Shown: positions 31,184 to 40,385, numbered from the stretch's first letter. The stretch: 64,000 bases of DNA from DATBAX01 sp963723765 (GCA_963723765.1 CAVRSD010000005.1:124001-188000), one strand, 5' to 3'. Notes: generated from the letters alone by a model not told the origin. Numbers and translations are program-made.

Positions 31184-31690
31184 ATGTTCTGCGATAAATG
31201 CGGCACTCCACTCGAGGCAGGGCAGCACTTCTGCAATCGCTGCGGCAAGGAACTCGGTGGGGTAGCCATCCTAGGGTATCCGCGACGAGGGCGCGTACAG
31301 GAACACGTCCGTTTGCTGGGGATACTTTGGATGGCGCTATCGGCGTTCGATGCCGTAGAAGGGGTAGTGTTATACATTCTCGCCAATACACTCTTCCTGG
31401 CGCGTTTTCAAGGTGGTCCTCCTCCTGAAGCTAAATTGTTCCTGCATCCCTTGCTCAGTTTCATTGCCATCTTGCTGGTGATCAAAGCAGTGGCCGGATT
31501 CGCCGCGGGTTGGGGATTATTGCAGCGCGAACCATGGGCACGGGTCCTCTCCCTGGTCGTCGCGTTCTTGTCGCTCTTCATTAACATTCCTTTTGGCACC
31601 GCGCTTGGCGTGTACACCATGTGGGTGTTGTTGCCCACGAAGTCAGAAGAGGAATACGAGGCGCAGAGTCGTAACGTAGGTGCGGCCTGA
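31184..31690 (+). CDS. Zinc-ribbon membrane protein
   Basis: 168 aa. The N-terminal MFCDKCGTPLEAGQHFCNRCG has two CxxC pairs. Three or four hydrophobic segments follow (about 43-65, 82-108, 118-140). Zinc-ribbon plus small integral membrane segments are common in Acidobacteria; no function is known. The strong promoter and terminator upstream may regulate it by attenuation. Confidence 0.7.
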   Translation: MFCDKCGTPLEAGQHFCNRCGKELGGVAILGYPRRGRVQEHVRLLGILWMALSAFDAVEGVVLYILANTLFLARFQGGPPPEAKLFLHPLLSFIAILLVIKAVAGFAAGWGLLQREPWARVLSLVVAFLSLFINIPFGTALGVYTMWVLLPTKSEEEYEAQSRNVGAA

Positions 31691-32011
31691 AGCCGGAGTT
31701 TGTCGAACAGAGATATAGTTTTTCCAGATTTCACAGAAAACGCTGGGGCTGGAACTATGCAGGAGATTTCGAGGGAGTTTCAAGCTCTCGGTTCCTATCT
31801 TGTATAAATATGCGTCTCGAACAAGAAAACCTCGGCAATCGATTTTCAAATTTACCAACCTTTAACTTCTCCGTAACCGCAGAGTAATACTCCACGTACT
31901 ACGCTAGGGTTCCGAATTTCGGAATCTTTTGCCCACGGCCGTGCCCTTTCCAGTGTTTGGTGGGTGCCCGGCAAAGTTCGTTTCCCCTGAGAGACCGCGG
32001 AGGTCACATTG
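31691..32011. other. 321-bp intergenic region
   Basis: No ORF with a ribosome site, no RNA gene and no strong stem were seen. It must hold the promoter of the lipoprotein gene. Confidence 0.45.
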
Positions 32012-32782
32012 ATGTTGAAGAGCGGAAGTGCATTGTTGTTGGCGCTTTGCTGGGCGATGACCGGCTGTGGCGGCAACGGCAGCTCGGATCCTTCGCCGGC
32101 GGCCTGGCCGATTGCGGGCAATTGGCAGATGAGCATGCAAAACAGCGGCATCCTTACCCGGACGCAGTCTGGATTTCTGCTGGAAAACAAGAACACAGTC
32201 AGCGGCAGTTTGATCTTCGCAGGCACCCCGTGCGCGGGAATGGGGAGCGTTAGCGGGAACGTGAACGGAGGCAATATTTCACTTGTAGTAGATCCGACGG
32301 GATTGAGTATCGAACTAACCGGGACACTGGGCTCAGACAAAACGTCGATGAGCGGTACCTATTTAACATTGGCTTCCGGATGCGGCAAACCGGAAACCGG
32401 CACCTGGACGGCAAATCTGGTGCAACCACTCAATGGAAACTTTCAAGGCAGTTTTGTCTCCACTCGCAGCGGCACTACCTTTCCTGTTGCAGCTCAAATC
32501 ACACAGGGACCGAACACGGGGACGGCGAGTGCTTCTCTCGCAGGCACGCTGAACATCACCGGCTCTTCATGTTTCACTACAGCGAATATTTCGGGACTGG
32601 TGAGCGGCACGTCGGCTGTAATCAACTTCGGAGATTCTGACGGCACTCAAATCGGTCAGCTAACAGCCACCAGCACTATCGATGGCACCTCAATGAGCGG
32701 AAAGTATAGTATCCCGCTGCAAGGTGATCCTGGAGCACCGTGTCATGCGGGAGACGTAGGTACATTTACTCTGACCATGTGA
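32012..32782 (+). CDS. Putative lipoprotein, unknown
   Basis: 256 aa from the ATG at 32012. The signal region ends in CWAMTGCGG, a plausible lipobox (M-T-G-C). The mature part is rich in Gly, Ser and Thr and shows repeated beta-type segments (SGSLIFAGTPCAGMGSVSGN, MSGTYLTLASGCG, GKYSIPLQGDPG), with several Cys pairs. No family is recognised. Similar low-complexity lipoproteins are common in Acidobacteria. Confidence 0.6.
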   Translation: MLKSGSALLLALCWAMTGCGGNGSSDPSPAAWPIAGNWQMSMQNSGILTRTQSGFLLENKNTVSGSLIFAGTPCAGMGSVSGNVNGGNISLVVDPTGLSIELTGTLGSDKTSMSGTYLTLASGCGKPETGTWTANLVQPLNGNFQGSFVSTRSGTTFPVAAQITQGPNTGTASASLAGTLNITGSSCFTTANISGLVSGTSAVINFGDSDGTQIGQLTATSTIDGTSMSGKYSIPLQGDPGAPCHAGDVGTFTLTM

Positions 32783-32999
32783 AACCCGGCACCAGAAGGG
32801 CGTTTGCGGCCACCATGTCATATGCTGTGAAAATGTTTTAATCCTCACTTAACCTACCCTCGTCATTTTCGTGACATAACTTTACAGTCCTGCAAATACA
32901 GCAGCCATCGAAAATCTAAGACGCCACCGTTTTAAAACAAACGATGGCTTTCGCTGGGAACAGTCGTGGCTTGAACACCCAAAATATGAGGAGGAACTT

Positions 33000-33206
33000 G
33001 TGTCTACGGCTCTTGAAATCCCCCGACTTCCCCTACAAGAGAAATCCGTAAACCGTCCGCTCAGCTTGCTGGCAGACCGAGTGGCATCCCATCCGAAACT
33101 TTTCTCGCGAAACTTCTATGACGACCTTCTCGGTATAACCGGCGTAGTGATCACTCTCACCGTTATCTCTTCCGGCGTATACGTCTTTTTTCGATACCTC
33201 TTGTAG
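33000..33206 (+). CDS. Small membrane protein (68 aa)
   Basis: The start is GTG at 33000 with AGGAGGAACTT just upstream, a strong ribosome site. One membrane helix lies at about 45-66 (GITGVVITLTVISSGVYVFF). The N-terminal 40 residues are hydrophilic. Unknown function. Confidence 0.6.
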   Translation: MSTALEIPRLPLQEKSVNRPLSLLADRVASHPKLFSRNFYDDLLGITGVVITLTVISSGVYVFFRYLL

Positions 33207-33272
33207 AGACGAACTCGTCTACGGAAAAGACACACAGCAAAAGCCGTTTTCATTCTGACTGAGGTTCACAAC

Positions 33273-33482
33273 ATGTTCGGTCTTCATTGGCTCGGGGTAC
33301 TACTGTCTCTGGTGGGTTGTTTGGCCATGATCGATTTGGTTCAACATGTGAAAGAAGTGGATCGCAGCGTCTTTGTAAACGCGGCCAGATTCGCTGGCGT
33401 GCTCTTACTTCTTCCCGCAATGTATTACCTGGCGTACGTTTCGGAACCACAGCGGCTGAACTCGAATACCTATGAGGACTAA
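33273..33482 (+). CDS. Small membrane protein (69 aa)
   Basis: Two hydrophobic stretches (about 4-22 and 37-54) and a polar C-terminus. Starts 66 bp after the previous small gene and is probably in the same transcript. No family recognised. Confidence 0.55.
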   Translation: MFGLHWLGVLLSLVGCLAMIDLVQHVKEVDRSVFVNAARFAGVLLLLPAMYYLAYVSEPQRLNSNTYED

Positions 33483-33483
33483 A

Positions 33484-33820
33484 ATGGATATAACGCAATT
33501 TAAGTGTCGCGATTGTGGAAGTCTTGACGGGTTCCCTTCCCGCTGCAATACCTCTACGTACTTTGTCTGACGCTGGGGCTTCTTATTCCATCTTTTGTGG
33601 AGATTTCGACGTCATGGCTTCGCGTGGGCGGCAAAAATATCGCGACTTACTCCTACGACATCTAACATTCTCATCAATTCTGCATTTGGTTTGCGCTAGG
33701 ATTTCTGGGCTCTCATTCACTCTGGCTAAGATTCCCTTGCTAATAGGGCTGATCGCGGTGGTTCCCGTGATCCTTCGCCATTCCATTGAAAACCCGATGA
33801 TCCAGGTGGGCATGAATCTG
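33484..33820 (+). pseudogene. Possible disrupted zinc-ribbon membrane gene
   Basis: An ORF opens 1 bp after the previous stop: MDITQFKCRDCGSLDGFPSR, a CxxC zinc-ribbon start, but it stops after 28 codons. Another frame then reads YVLCLTLGLLIPSFVEI, a membrane helix, and a further frame has KIPLLIGLIAVVPVIL. This pattern suggests a membrane protein with one or more frameshifts, either real or from sequencing error. No intact family match can be claimed. The end is approximate. Confidence 0.3.
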
Positions 33821-33995
33821 GCTCGGCGATGTTCGGGACCGGCTCAGGGCACCAGAATCAAGAGCGGAGTCGCCAATCTGAAATCTTCCCCATCATGGAA
33901 CCCCTTCCGGCCAGCGAAGATCCAGCGCCATGAATTGGCTCAATGAAAGCTTCAACCATCCAACGATTTGATAAACTAAACAAGGCAGACCAGAG

Positions 33996-34071
33996 GCCGA
34001 CGTAGCTCAGCTGGTAGAGCAGCTGATTCGTAATCAGCAGGTCAGCGGTTCGATTCCGCTCGTCGGCTCCA
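33996..34071 (+). tRNA. tRNA-Thr (anticodon CGT)
   Basis: 76 nt. The acceptor arms GCCGACG and CGTCGGC pair perfectly. The anticodon stem is GCTGA/TCAGC with loop TTCGTAA, so the anticodon is CGT (Thr, ACG codons). The T-arm has GGTTCGATTCC. The 3' CCA is encoded. A shortened copy of its 3' half lies at 43216-43254. Confidence 0.95.
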
Positions 34072-34290
34072 TTCTTTTAACCACTTATCAACCGTCCCCA
34101 CTGTACTCTCAACTCATTGTGACGTGGTTTGTGACGGAGAATCCTCTGACCGATGGCTTCACGAACGGCGTCAGCGTCGGATGTTGGTAACGCATTGCAG
34201 AAGATTTGAATCGTGGCTGCGATCATATAAGAAGTCTATTCCTGACTTTTCAAGCGGACGGATACTTCCATCCGTTTAGCAAAAATCTTC

Positions 34291-37101
34291 CTATGGGTTT
34301 TGACTTTTGATGGGCTGGTGCTTGAGTTCTGCTACCATTTTCTGGAACTCTCGGTTGGGGTGGAGGTTCTTCAGGTCGTCGTCAGCCATCAGGCCGTTGG
34401 CATCTTTATAACCGCGATTGATGGCTTCGTGAAGATATTGAAGCGCGTCATCGGTACGGTTCGCAGCCACTGCCACACAGGCAAAGGAATACCACACTGA
34501 GAAGTTGTTTCCTTGTCCTACAGAATTGCTATCCTCTTCAATCGCGTCGCGAAACATCTTGGCGGCCTCGGCGTATCGATGACTGTAGGCCGTCGCTCTC
34601 CCAAGTTGTTGCAGTGCGTCCAGCGTATTGGGAGATTGAGGCCCCAACCGGCGCTGGGCTTCGTAAGACTCACGCGCGAGCTTTTCAGCCGCCGCGTAGT
34701 GTCCTTCCTTGGTCAGGGTTCTGGCGAGGTAGGTTTCAAAAATAAACGCATCAAGATTTTCAGGTCCGCGGACGCGAATCTGAGTCGCCAATACTTCCCT
34801 TTGCAATTTTTCCGCTTCGTGGATATGGCCTTCATTGAAGAGCTCGTCCGACAGGTTTAGCTTGGAAATTAATGTACGGCGGTGTTCGGGGCCAAGGGTC
34901 CGCGTGCGACCCGTCAACTCTTCACGGGACAGTTTTTCTGCGTCTGCCAGATGGCCTTCCGCAGCGAGTAAGTTCGCAAGGTGGTCCATATCCGTCGTGG
35001 TGTCCGGGTGCTCGGACCCTAAGACGCGCCGATCGATTGCTAAAGCTTCACGAAAGAGCTGCTCAGCTTCCGCCGAGCGACCTTCCCGCTCGAGGACTAA
35101 TCCGAGATTGCCCATCGCTTTCAGAACTTGAGGATGATCTGATCCCAAGACGCGGCGCCCAACTTCGATCGCTTGCCGATACACCGGTTCCGCATCTGCA
35201 TAGCGGGCCTGATTCCAAAGCGCGACCCCCAGATTGGACATCGCCCGCAACATTTGTTGGTTCTCGAGGCCCAGTTTGCGAGTACCAACTTCGAGTACCT
35301 CACGCTCCAGTTTCTCCTCTTCATCGTAGTGATCCTGGTCTCCCAGGCTAACGGCCAAGTAATCCATGGTCTCAAGCGTATGCGGGTCGTCCGCTCCGAG
35401 GATGCGACGTTCGCCTGCCAGTGCCTGACGTTCCAGTTTCTCGGAATCGCCATAGTGTCCTTCGCGATCCAGAATCCGACCAAGACGAGCCATTGACTCC
35501 AGCGTTCTCGGATCATTAGACCCAAACAGGCTCAGACGAGAATCGAGGGCGCGTTGCGCCAATTCATGAGCGCGAGGGTAGAGGCCCAGGTTCTCATAGG
35601 TAAGCGCCATCACATACATCATCTGCGATTGCACTTCGGGATCCTTCGCCATGCCCGTGCCCGTTTCGTTCGACGCTTTGTCGAGGATTTCGCGCGCCGT
35701 AACGCTGTTGCCGCGCGCCTGGCCGGGATCGGACACTTTGAACATCCCGGTCATGAAGTCGGTGATGCGAGCGGCGCGATCTCGTTCGCGGTTAGCGCGA
35801 TCTCGTTCGCGCGTGATTCGGTGCAGCTGTACAGCTTGTAAAACGGAAAAAATTCCCAATAGCAGTACCAATCCAGCGGCTACGCCCACAGCCACACGGT
35901 GCCGCCGCATGTACTTGCTCAACCGGTAACCGGCGCTTGCCGGACGAGCCACTACTGCTTCATGGTCCAGATAACGCTGAACGTCAGCGGCTAGTTCGAA
36001 AGCTGCTCCGTACCGGCGGTCGCGATCTTTTTCCAGCGCCTTCATCGTGATCCAATCGAGATCGCCGCGTAGTTGTTTTACTAGTTGCTCAGGCTCGGTA
36101 TCGCGCGCTTCAGCCGTTGTGGTTGCCGTGTCCTTATCACTGCTGACTTTCGCGCTGGGGCGTGGCGGTTCTTCCTCGCGTAATCTTCTCAGCAACTCGT
36201 CGATTGATGGCTTCTGTTTCTGCTTGGTCTGGAACGGTTGCAATCCAGCAAGCAATACATAGAGAACGACCCCCAGAGAGTAAACGTCGGTGCGCGTATC
36301 GATGTCATGCACACCGGGATCCACCTGTTCCGGGCTCATGTACCCTGGCGTTCCAACAAAGTTTCCTAGCTGAGTAAATATGGTCTCTCCCGAAACGGTA
36401 GGCGTAGTCGCCTTGGCCAGTCCGAAGTCGATGATTCGGGGCATTGGTTTGCCATCCACTTCGAGCACAAGAATGTTTGCCGGTTTCAAATCGCGATGAA
36501 TGATAGCTTTCTGGTGCGCGTGCTGCACGCCCACGCAGGCCTGGATGAAGAGTTCGAGCCGATCCCCGATCTTTAGCTTCTTCCGATCGCAATATTCTGT
36601 GATCGGCAGACCGGGTACGTACTCCATCACGAAGTAGGGTTGGCCTTGTGGCGTCGTGCCAGCCTCAAACACCTTGGCAATCGCGGGATGATCCATGATC
36701 GCCAGCGATTGGCGCTCCGATTGGAAGCGTTGCACAACCGCCTCGTCATACATTCCGGCCTTAATCAGCTTGAGGGCGACTTGCCGTCGCACGGGAGAAG
36801 TTTGATCCGCCAGCCAGACTTGTCCCATGCCGCCTTCACCAAGCTTGCGGACGAGTTGAAAACGCTCGGCAAAGATCTGGCCGAGTTGCAGGACACTCGC
36901 AGAGTTGGCTGGTTCGTCTGGCAGCGACTGCATAAAACTTGAGCGGACATCGTCGCCGGCCAATAGAAGCGATTCGACTTCAGTGCGCAGGGCGGGGTCG
37001 GACGAGCAGGCCTGATCGAGGAAGCGGGTGCGCTCCTCCGGGGCAAGCGACAGAGCTTGGTGCACCAGTTCTTTGATTTGCTCCCAGGGGTGGATAGTCA
37101 T
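34291..37101 (-). CDS. Ser/Thr kinase with C-terminal TPR array
   Basis: 936 aa. A short helical N-terminus (about 1-60) is followed by a kinase domain (about 75-360): VRKLGEGGMGQVW, ALKLIK (Lys), HRDLKPANILV, DFGLAK and GYMSPEQV. One membrane helix lies at about 408-428. The rest (about 480-925) is a set of Kinesin-light-chain/TPR_12-type repeats with the motif YxDAExLYRQALExxRRVLGxxHP. The TPRs would be outside the cytoplasm, if the kinase is inside. It runs leftward, 68 bp after the sigma factor gene, as is usual for TIGR02999 sigma/kinase pairs. Confidence 0.9.
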   Translation of the reverse strand: MTIHPWEQIKELVHQALSLAPEERTRFLDQACSSDPALRTEVESLLLAGDDVRSSFMQSLPDEPANSASVLQLGQIFAERFQLVRKLGEGGMGQVWLADQTSPVRRQVALKLIKAGMYDEAVVQRFQSERQSLAIMDHPAIAKVFEAGTTPQGQPYFVMEYVPGLPITEYCDRKKLKIGDRLELFIQACVGVQHAHQKAIIHRDLKPANILVLEVDGKPMPRIIDFGLAKATTPTVSGETIFTQLGNFVGTPGYMSPEQVDPGVHDIDTRTDVYSLGVVLYVLLAGLQPFQTKQKQKPSIDELLRRLREEEPPRPSAKVSSDKDTATTTAEARDTEPEQLVKQLRGDLDWITMKALEKDRDRRYGAAFELAADVQRYLDHEAVVARPASAGYRLSKYMRRHRVAVGVAAGLVLLLGIFSVLQAVQLHRITRERDRANRERDRAARITDFMTGMFKVSDPGQARGNSVTAREILDKASNETGTGMAKDPEVQSQMMYVMALTYENLGLYPRAHELAQRALDSRLSLFGSNDPRTLESMARLGRILDREGHYGDSEKLERQALAGERRILGADDPHTLETMDYLAVSLGDQDHYDEEEKLEREVLEVGTRKLGLENQQMLRAMSNLGVALWNQARYADAEPVYRQAIEVGRRVLGSDHPQVLKAMGNLGLVLEREGRSAEAEQLFREALAIDRRVLGSEHPDTTTDMDHLANLLAAEGHLADAEKLSREELTGRTRTLGPEHRRTLISKLNLSDELFNEGHIHEAEKLQREVLATQIRVRGPENLDAFIFETYLARTLTKEGHYAAAEKLARESYEAQRRLGPQSPNTLDALQQLGRATAYSHRYAEAAKMFRDAIEEDSNSVGQGNNFSVWYSFACVAVAANRTDDALQYLHEAINRGYKDANGLMADDDLKNLHPNREFQKMVAELKHQPIKSQNP

Positions 37102-37169
37102 TGCTCAATGGCTCATGACTCAATCGGTCACTGCTCGGTAGTCATAGTATGGTAGTCATGGCTCCGAAA

Positions 37170-37745
37170 TCATAGCTCTGCCGTCCTGCTCATTTGGCGA
37201 TGTAGCCAGATGCGAGCGGTGGCCCAATCGCGGTCTACTGTGGCGCGCGAGAGTCCCAACACTTGGGATATCTCGGGAGCCGATAAGCCACCGAAGAACT
37301 TCATTTCCACGATCTTTGCCTGGCGTTCGTCGATGCGAGACAGCTCGTCGAGGGCATCGTCCAAAGCCAGGAGTTCTGCATCTCCGTTGACGGGTAGAGC
37401 GTCCAGATACTCGAAGGCTATCCTGCATCCCCCGTCACGTTTTGATGCCCGGCGTTCGCGCGCGTAATCCACCAGGACTTGCCGCATGAGCCGCGAAGCG
37501 ATAGCTACGAAATGCGCACGGTTTTGCAACTCCGGCGGCTCGCCTCCCAGCAATCTGAGGTATACCTCATGAACCAGGGCTGTGCTCTGCAGGGTGTGAT
37601 CCGGTCGTTCAGATTGGAGATGGTAGTGAGCGAGACGCCGCAACTCCTTGTACACCATGGGCACTAGAGCAGCCAGGGCTTTTTCGTCGCCCTGTGTCCA
37701 GTGCTGCAAAAGTTCCGTGAACTGGCCGGAATGACCTTCGGTCAT
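37170..37745 (-). CDS. ECF-like sigma factor, TIGR02999/Sigma70_ECF type
   Basis: 191 aa. Region 2 has ELRRLAHYHLQSERPDHTLQ and HEVYLRLLG; region 4 ends with LGLSRATVDRDWATARIWL. The family usually neighbours Ser/Thr kinases with TPRs, as here. The kinase gene follows by 68 bp. The start ATG (37745) lies only 71 bp from the left end of the inserted IS element, which may have separated the gene from its original upstream region. Confidence 0.88.
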   Translation of the reverse strand: MTEGHSGQFTELLQHWTQGDEKALAALVPMVYKELRRLAHYHLQSERPDHTLQSTALVHEVYLRLLGGEPPELQNRAHFVAIASRLMRQVLVDYARERRASKRDGGCRIAFEYLDALPVNGDAELLALDDALDELSRIDERQAKIVEMKFFGGLSAPEISQVLGLSRATVDRDWATARIWLHRQMSRTAEL

Positions 37746-37823
37746 GCGTGCCTTGGTCCCCTTTTCCGACTAGGCCAACAGCATATTCGTTGACTTGACG
37801 GTCGTCAATCGGCTTTGATTCCT

Positions 37824-37845
37824 GGTAGTGTCCTAATAGTGCGTT
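37824..37845. repeat. Left terminal inverted repeat of the IS element
   Basis: 22 bp; identical to the reverse complement of 41461-41482 except at two positions. It ends 8 bp before the stop codon of the third passenger gene. Confidence 0.9.
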
Positions 37846-37853
37846 GCTAGGGT

Positions 37854-38258
37854 TTATTGAGGCTGGGGATCGGGCGGCAAAAGTCGCGTTATGAAGGCTA
37901 AGTCTGTCGCCATACCTACGGCTGCGCTTATCTGAGCGGGGTCTGTGCTAAAGAGGGGTAACCCAAATAATTCGGCCTTGTGTTGACTATTGCGATCTTG
38001 ACGGATGGCTAATCCGTGAGGAAGTTCGTGAACTGCTGATACCAGCAGTTCACCGATGCCAGAGTTTTCTCTTAGCTCATCAATGGCACTCTGGGGAGTA
38101 AGTCCGAGAGAAATTTCCGCTTCCGGAATAGGAAATTTCTCGGAAGCGGGACGCAGCATAAATGCTCTGAAAGTTACTTGGCCGCGCTTCACCCAACTTG
38201 GGTTACTCATGGCGCGATAAACTTTTCGCTCATTGGGAATCAGTGCGACATTTGCCAT
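37854..38258 (-). CDS. IS passenger gene C, unknown
   Basis: 134 aa from the ATG at 38258 (MANVALIPNERKVYR). Its start overlaps the previous stop as TAATG, so the two genes are translationally coupled. It is a soluble protein without signal or membrane segment. Notable stretches are NPSWVKRGQVTFRAFMLRP near the N-terminus, then AVHELPHGLAIRQDR and KAELFGLPLF. The HELPH sequence is not an HExxH zinc motif. I recognise no named family. It is the last gene of the three-gene unit. Confidence 0.65.
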   Translation of the reverse strand: MANVALIPNERKVYRAMSNPSWVKRGQVTFRAFMLRPASEKFPIPEAEISLGLTPQSAIDELRENSGIGELLVSAVHELPHGLAIRQDRNSQHKAELFGLPLFSTDPAQISAAVGMATDLAFITRLLPPDPQPQ

Positions 38259-38665
38259 TAGGCATCTAGCCACCCAAGCCAGTAGGCCAGTCGTGACGGG
38301 GAGGCTGGTTCTATATTGAAGACACTCGGAACACCCTGGACTCGCTCATAATGATGAATCAGTGGAGCACGATCCGCAAAGCACATCGCAACTACTTGTT
38401 TCTGGCCTTTGTTCCAGCTCAGATGAATCTCGCCGTAAAATAGATCGATGGCAGGATCGCCCAATAGGCAAAATGGGGTCGCTTCCGCAATCAGGTCGAT
38501 GGCGCAGCTTATGGTTTCGGGGGCCGGACTCGGAACATCTTCGTCGCTGTTGCTTTTTACATTGCCGATATTCCGTATGGAATCCGCCAACAAAACAGCG
38601 TGCCATCGGTATATATCAACCGGTCGGTGGGACGCCGTAGCAGCCTCAATGGGTTGTAGATTCAT
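38258..38665 (-). CDS. IS passenger gene B, unknown
   Basis: 135 aa. The start overlaps the end of gene A by 20 bp. It has no signal or membrane segment. The central sequence DLFYGEIHLSWNKGQKQVVA, followed by FADRAPLIHHYE, looks conserved in type (I recall similar proteins in genomic islands, but cannot name a family). The C-terminus ends RLAYWLGWLDA. The tight overlaps with A and C suggest the products act together. Confidence 0.65.
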   Translation of the reverse strand: MNLQPIEAATASHRPVDIYRWHAVLLADSIRNIGNVKSNSDEDVPSPAPETISCAIDLIAEATPFCLLGDPAIDLFYGEIHLSWNKGQKQVVAMCFADRAPLIHHYERVQGVPSVFNIEPASPSRLAYWLGWLDA

Positions 38666-39032
38666 TTTTGGCGTTTGCCTTTTCTGCCGCAGCGGCAGCA
38701 GTTTCTTTAAATTTCTTTATGACATCAATTCGTTCTTGGAGCCAGCTAATCACAACACTCGCCGTCTCGATGCTCATCACAGCTCCAACTTCAACCTCCC
38801 GAACAATGCCTTTCTTGCCAATTCTGTCGTCTATGCGTTCAGGCCCGATTTGCCCAGCTTCCGTTATGTCGTGAACCATGATCTGGGGAATGGCTGAACG
38901 TTCGCTATATAAGCCCAAAAAAATTAGGCCATTCGGGGTAGGTCCGCCGACGATGCCGTCCGCATGCAGAACGCGGAATTGGCTGCTCTTGATGTAGTGG
39001 TACTGCACTCCGGCGGGGCGTTCTTCAGGCAT
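38646..39032 (-). CDS. IS passenger gene A, unknown
   Basis: 128 aa, the first gene of the unit. Segments of interest are YHYIKSSQFRVLHADGIVGG, then LGLYSERSAIPQIMVHDI and EVEVGAVMSIETASVV; the C-terminal 25 residues are an Ala/Lys/Glu-rich helix. Its pattern (hydrophobic beta strands around G-G-x-T-x-x-G and S-E-R) recalls uncharacterised small proteins of mobile islands. No catalytic motif was seen. Confidence 0.65.
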   Translation of the reverse strand: MPEERPAGVQYHYIKSSQFRVLHADGIVGGPTPNGLIFLGLYSERSAIPQIMVHDITEAGQIGPERIDDRIGKKGIVREVEVGAVMSIETASVVISWLQERIDVIKKFKETAAAAAEKANAKNESTTH

Positions 39033-39211
39033 GGTATCTAGCTCGATCTAAATAATCCTCGCGGTTAACCCCTAAATACCGCAAGGCTTTATAGCACCAA
39101 GGGGCATTACCGAGGTACTCGGTAATTTCCACAATATATATGTGGAAAACACGGAAGTCAATGATTTTAATGGAGTTGCCGCATTTTAGTGCACTTTCGT
39201 GTTTTATGCGC

Positions 39212-40159
39212 CTATGCAAGTAATTCTTTGATGCTCCAAACGTGGCTTGCGATTCCGGCTTCCATCCCAGGCGTTACGCGCAGGGTCTTGTGGACGCGAC
39301 AGAAGTTGTACCATGCAAAATGCAAGCCCACAGCCGCTTTCAGGTTATCGGCCTTCTTGCTGAAAGCATTAGTTAATCGAGTCAGTCTCCGCATCTGCAT
39401 CCGCATCGTGAGGTTCTGCCGTTCGATGTAGGACGTGCTGATGTGGGCAGGATCGGGATTCCCTCTGCGTACCTTGGATATAACCTCCTTGATTGGGCTT
39501 GGGGAGTACCTCGCATCCGGGGTGTCGAACTGTCCGTAGTCCCCGAATAGCTTTGTGAGTTGTGCAAAATCAACTTCGCTTCCGAAGGCTTCTACAACTG
39601 CGTGTCTGTAGTGATTCAATCCATCGGTTGTTACCTGAATCCTCTCCTTGCCGGACATGCGGTTGTAGACGTTCCATGTGAATTCCTGAGTGTGTCCTAG
39701 TGAGCGCTTGCTGATGGAATGAGACACGGCTAGTTTTGTGTCCGGGCACATTGCTACGAAGATCCAATTAGAGCCGAACTCGGTGGGATCGTCTTTCTTG
39801 ACGTGGCGTTGCTTCTTTTGCACGAAGCACCACAGCTCATCCATTTGCAGGCGCTTGCAATTCAGGTTTTGCAGCTTGGAATCTAACAGGGCTTGGCAGC
39901 GAGTTCCCGCCAGTGTGAGCAGGTTCAGAATCGTATCGCGGTGAACCTGGGTCACGCGCTCGATAGATCGGATGGACATTCCCTCGACTAGCAGCTTGAG
40001 GATCGCTTCTGCCTTCTCTACAGGCAGCCGCATGTCATCCAAGGGCCGTGTGTGCTCGGCTGTGAAGGTCTTGCGGCATTGTGAGCAGCGGAAGCGTTGA
40101 AGGCCGTTACGATGCTTCCCAAAACGATTGCAGGCTATTTGGCAGTTGTGGCAGGTCAC
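39212..40159 (-). CDS. IS1-family transposase
   Basis: 315 aa, single ORF (not split by frameshift as in IS1 itself). The N-terminus has a zinc finger (CHNCQ ... CSQCRKTF) and a helix-turn-helix (GMSIRSIERVTQVHRDTI). Catalytic residues follow the IS1 pattern: MDELWCFV (first Asp), VTTDGLNHY (second Asp) and IERQNLTMRMQMRRLTRLT (Glu). Proteins of this kind form DDE transposases. It lies inside the 3.66-kb element and is read leftward, like the three unknown genes that follow it, with about 180 bp between. Confidence 0.92.
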   Translation of the reverse strand: MTCHNCQIACNRFGKHRNGLQRFRCSQCRKTFTAEHTRPLDDMRLPVEKAEAILKLLVEGMSIRSIERVTQVHRDTILNLLTLAGTRCQALLDSKLQNLNCKRLQMDELWCFVQKKQRHVKKDDPTEFGSNWIFVAMCPDTKLAVSHSISKRSLGHTQEFTWNVYNRMSGKERIQVTTDGLNHYRHAVVEAFGSEVDFAQLTKLFGDYGQFDTPDARYSPSPIKEVISKVRRGNPDPAHISTSYIERQNLTMRMQMRRLTRLTNAFSKKADNLKAAVGLHFAWYNFCRVHKTLRVTPGMEAGIASHVWSIKELLA

Positions 40160-40243
40160 TGTGAAATCTCCTTGAGTTCACAGCGCGTTTGCCGGATAAT
40201 GAATTTGCGAGTCTCATTGCGGCTTCGGCTGTGATGGATTCTG

Positions 40244-40278
40244 GCCCTGATACCGCTTCAACGGTGTCGGGGCTTTTT
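40244..40278 (+). terminator. Terminator-like hairpin upstream of the P63C gene
   Basis: GCCCTGATACCG-CTTCAA-CGGTGTCGGGGC forms a 12-bp stem with two G-U pairs, followed by TTTTT. It would stop rightward transcripts coming from behind the transposase gene and so insulate the P63C promoter. Confidence 0.55.
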
Positions 40279-40293
40279 ACTGCTCGGATTACT

Positions 40294-40385
40294 TTATGCT
40301 TGCATAGCAAGCATGTCAATATAATTCTCATGCTTGCTGTAAAAATATTTGACATATGCTTTCTGTCCATGCTACTGTAAGCATC
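40294..40385 (+). promoter_or_regulatory. AT-rich control region with repeated ATGCTTGC boxes
   Basis: An inverted pair ATGCTTGC-ATA-GCAAGCAT overlaps further copies CATGCTTGC (about 40329), ATGCTTTC and ATGCTACTGTAAGCAT over about 90 bp. A possible promoter TTGACA (40349-40354) with a poor -10 box (TACTGT, 40373) lies inside. Repeats this close to a DNA-binding-type gene suggest self-regulation. Confidence 0.5.

Noticed and set aside
33515..33946. 143-codon ORF between the small membrane genes and tRNA-Thr
   Set aside because: Composition is unlike its neighbours and no start signal is present; treated as one frame of a disrupted gene.
38020..38045. HELPH in IS passenger gene C as a zinc protease motif
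   Set aside because: HExxH requires His at the fifth position after Glu spacing H-E-x-x-H; here it is H-E-L-P-H in a loop-like context with no third ligand, no ImmA/IrrE surroundings and a Pro at a helix position.
40189..40380. Small ORF across the P63C control region
   Set aside because: No ribosome site; it runs over the hairpin and the repeated boxes.
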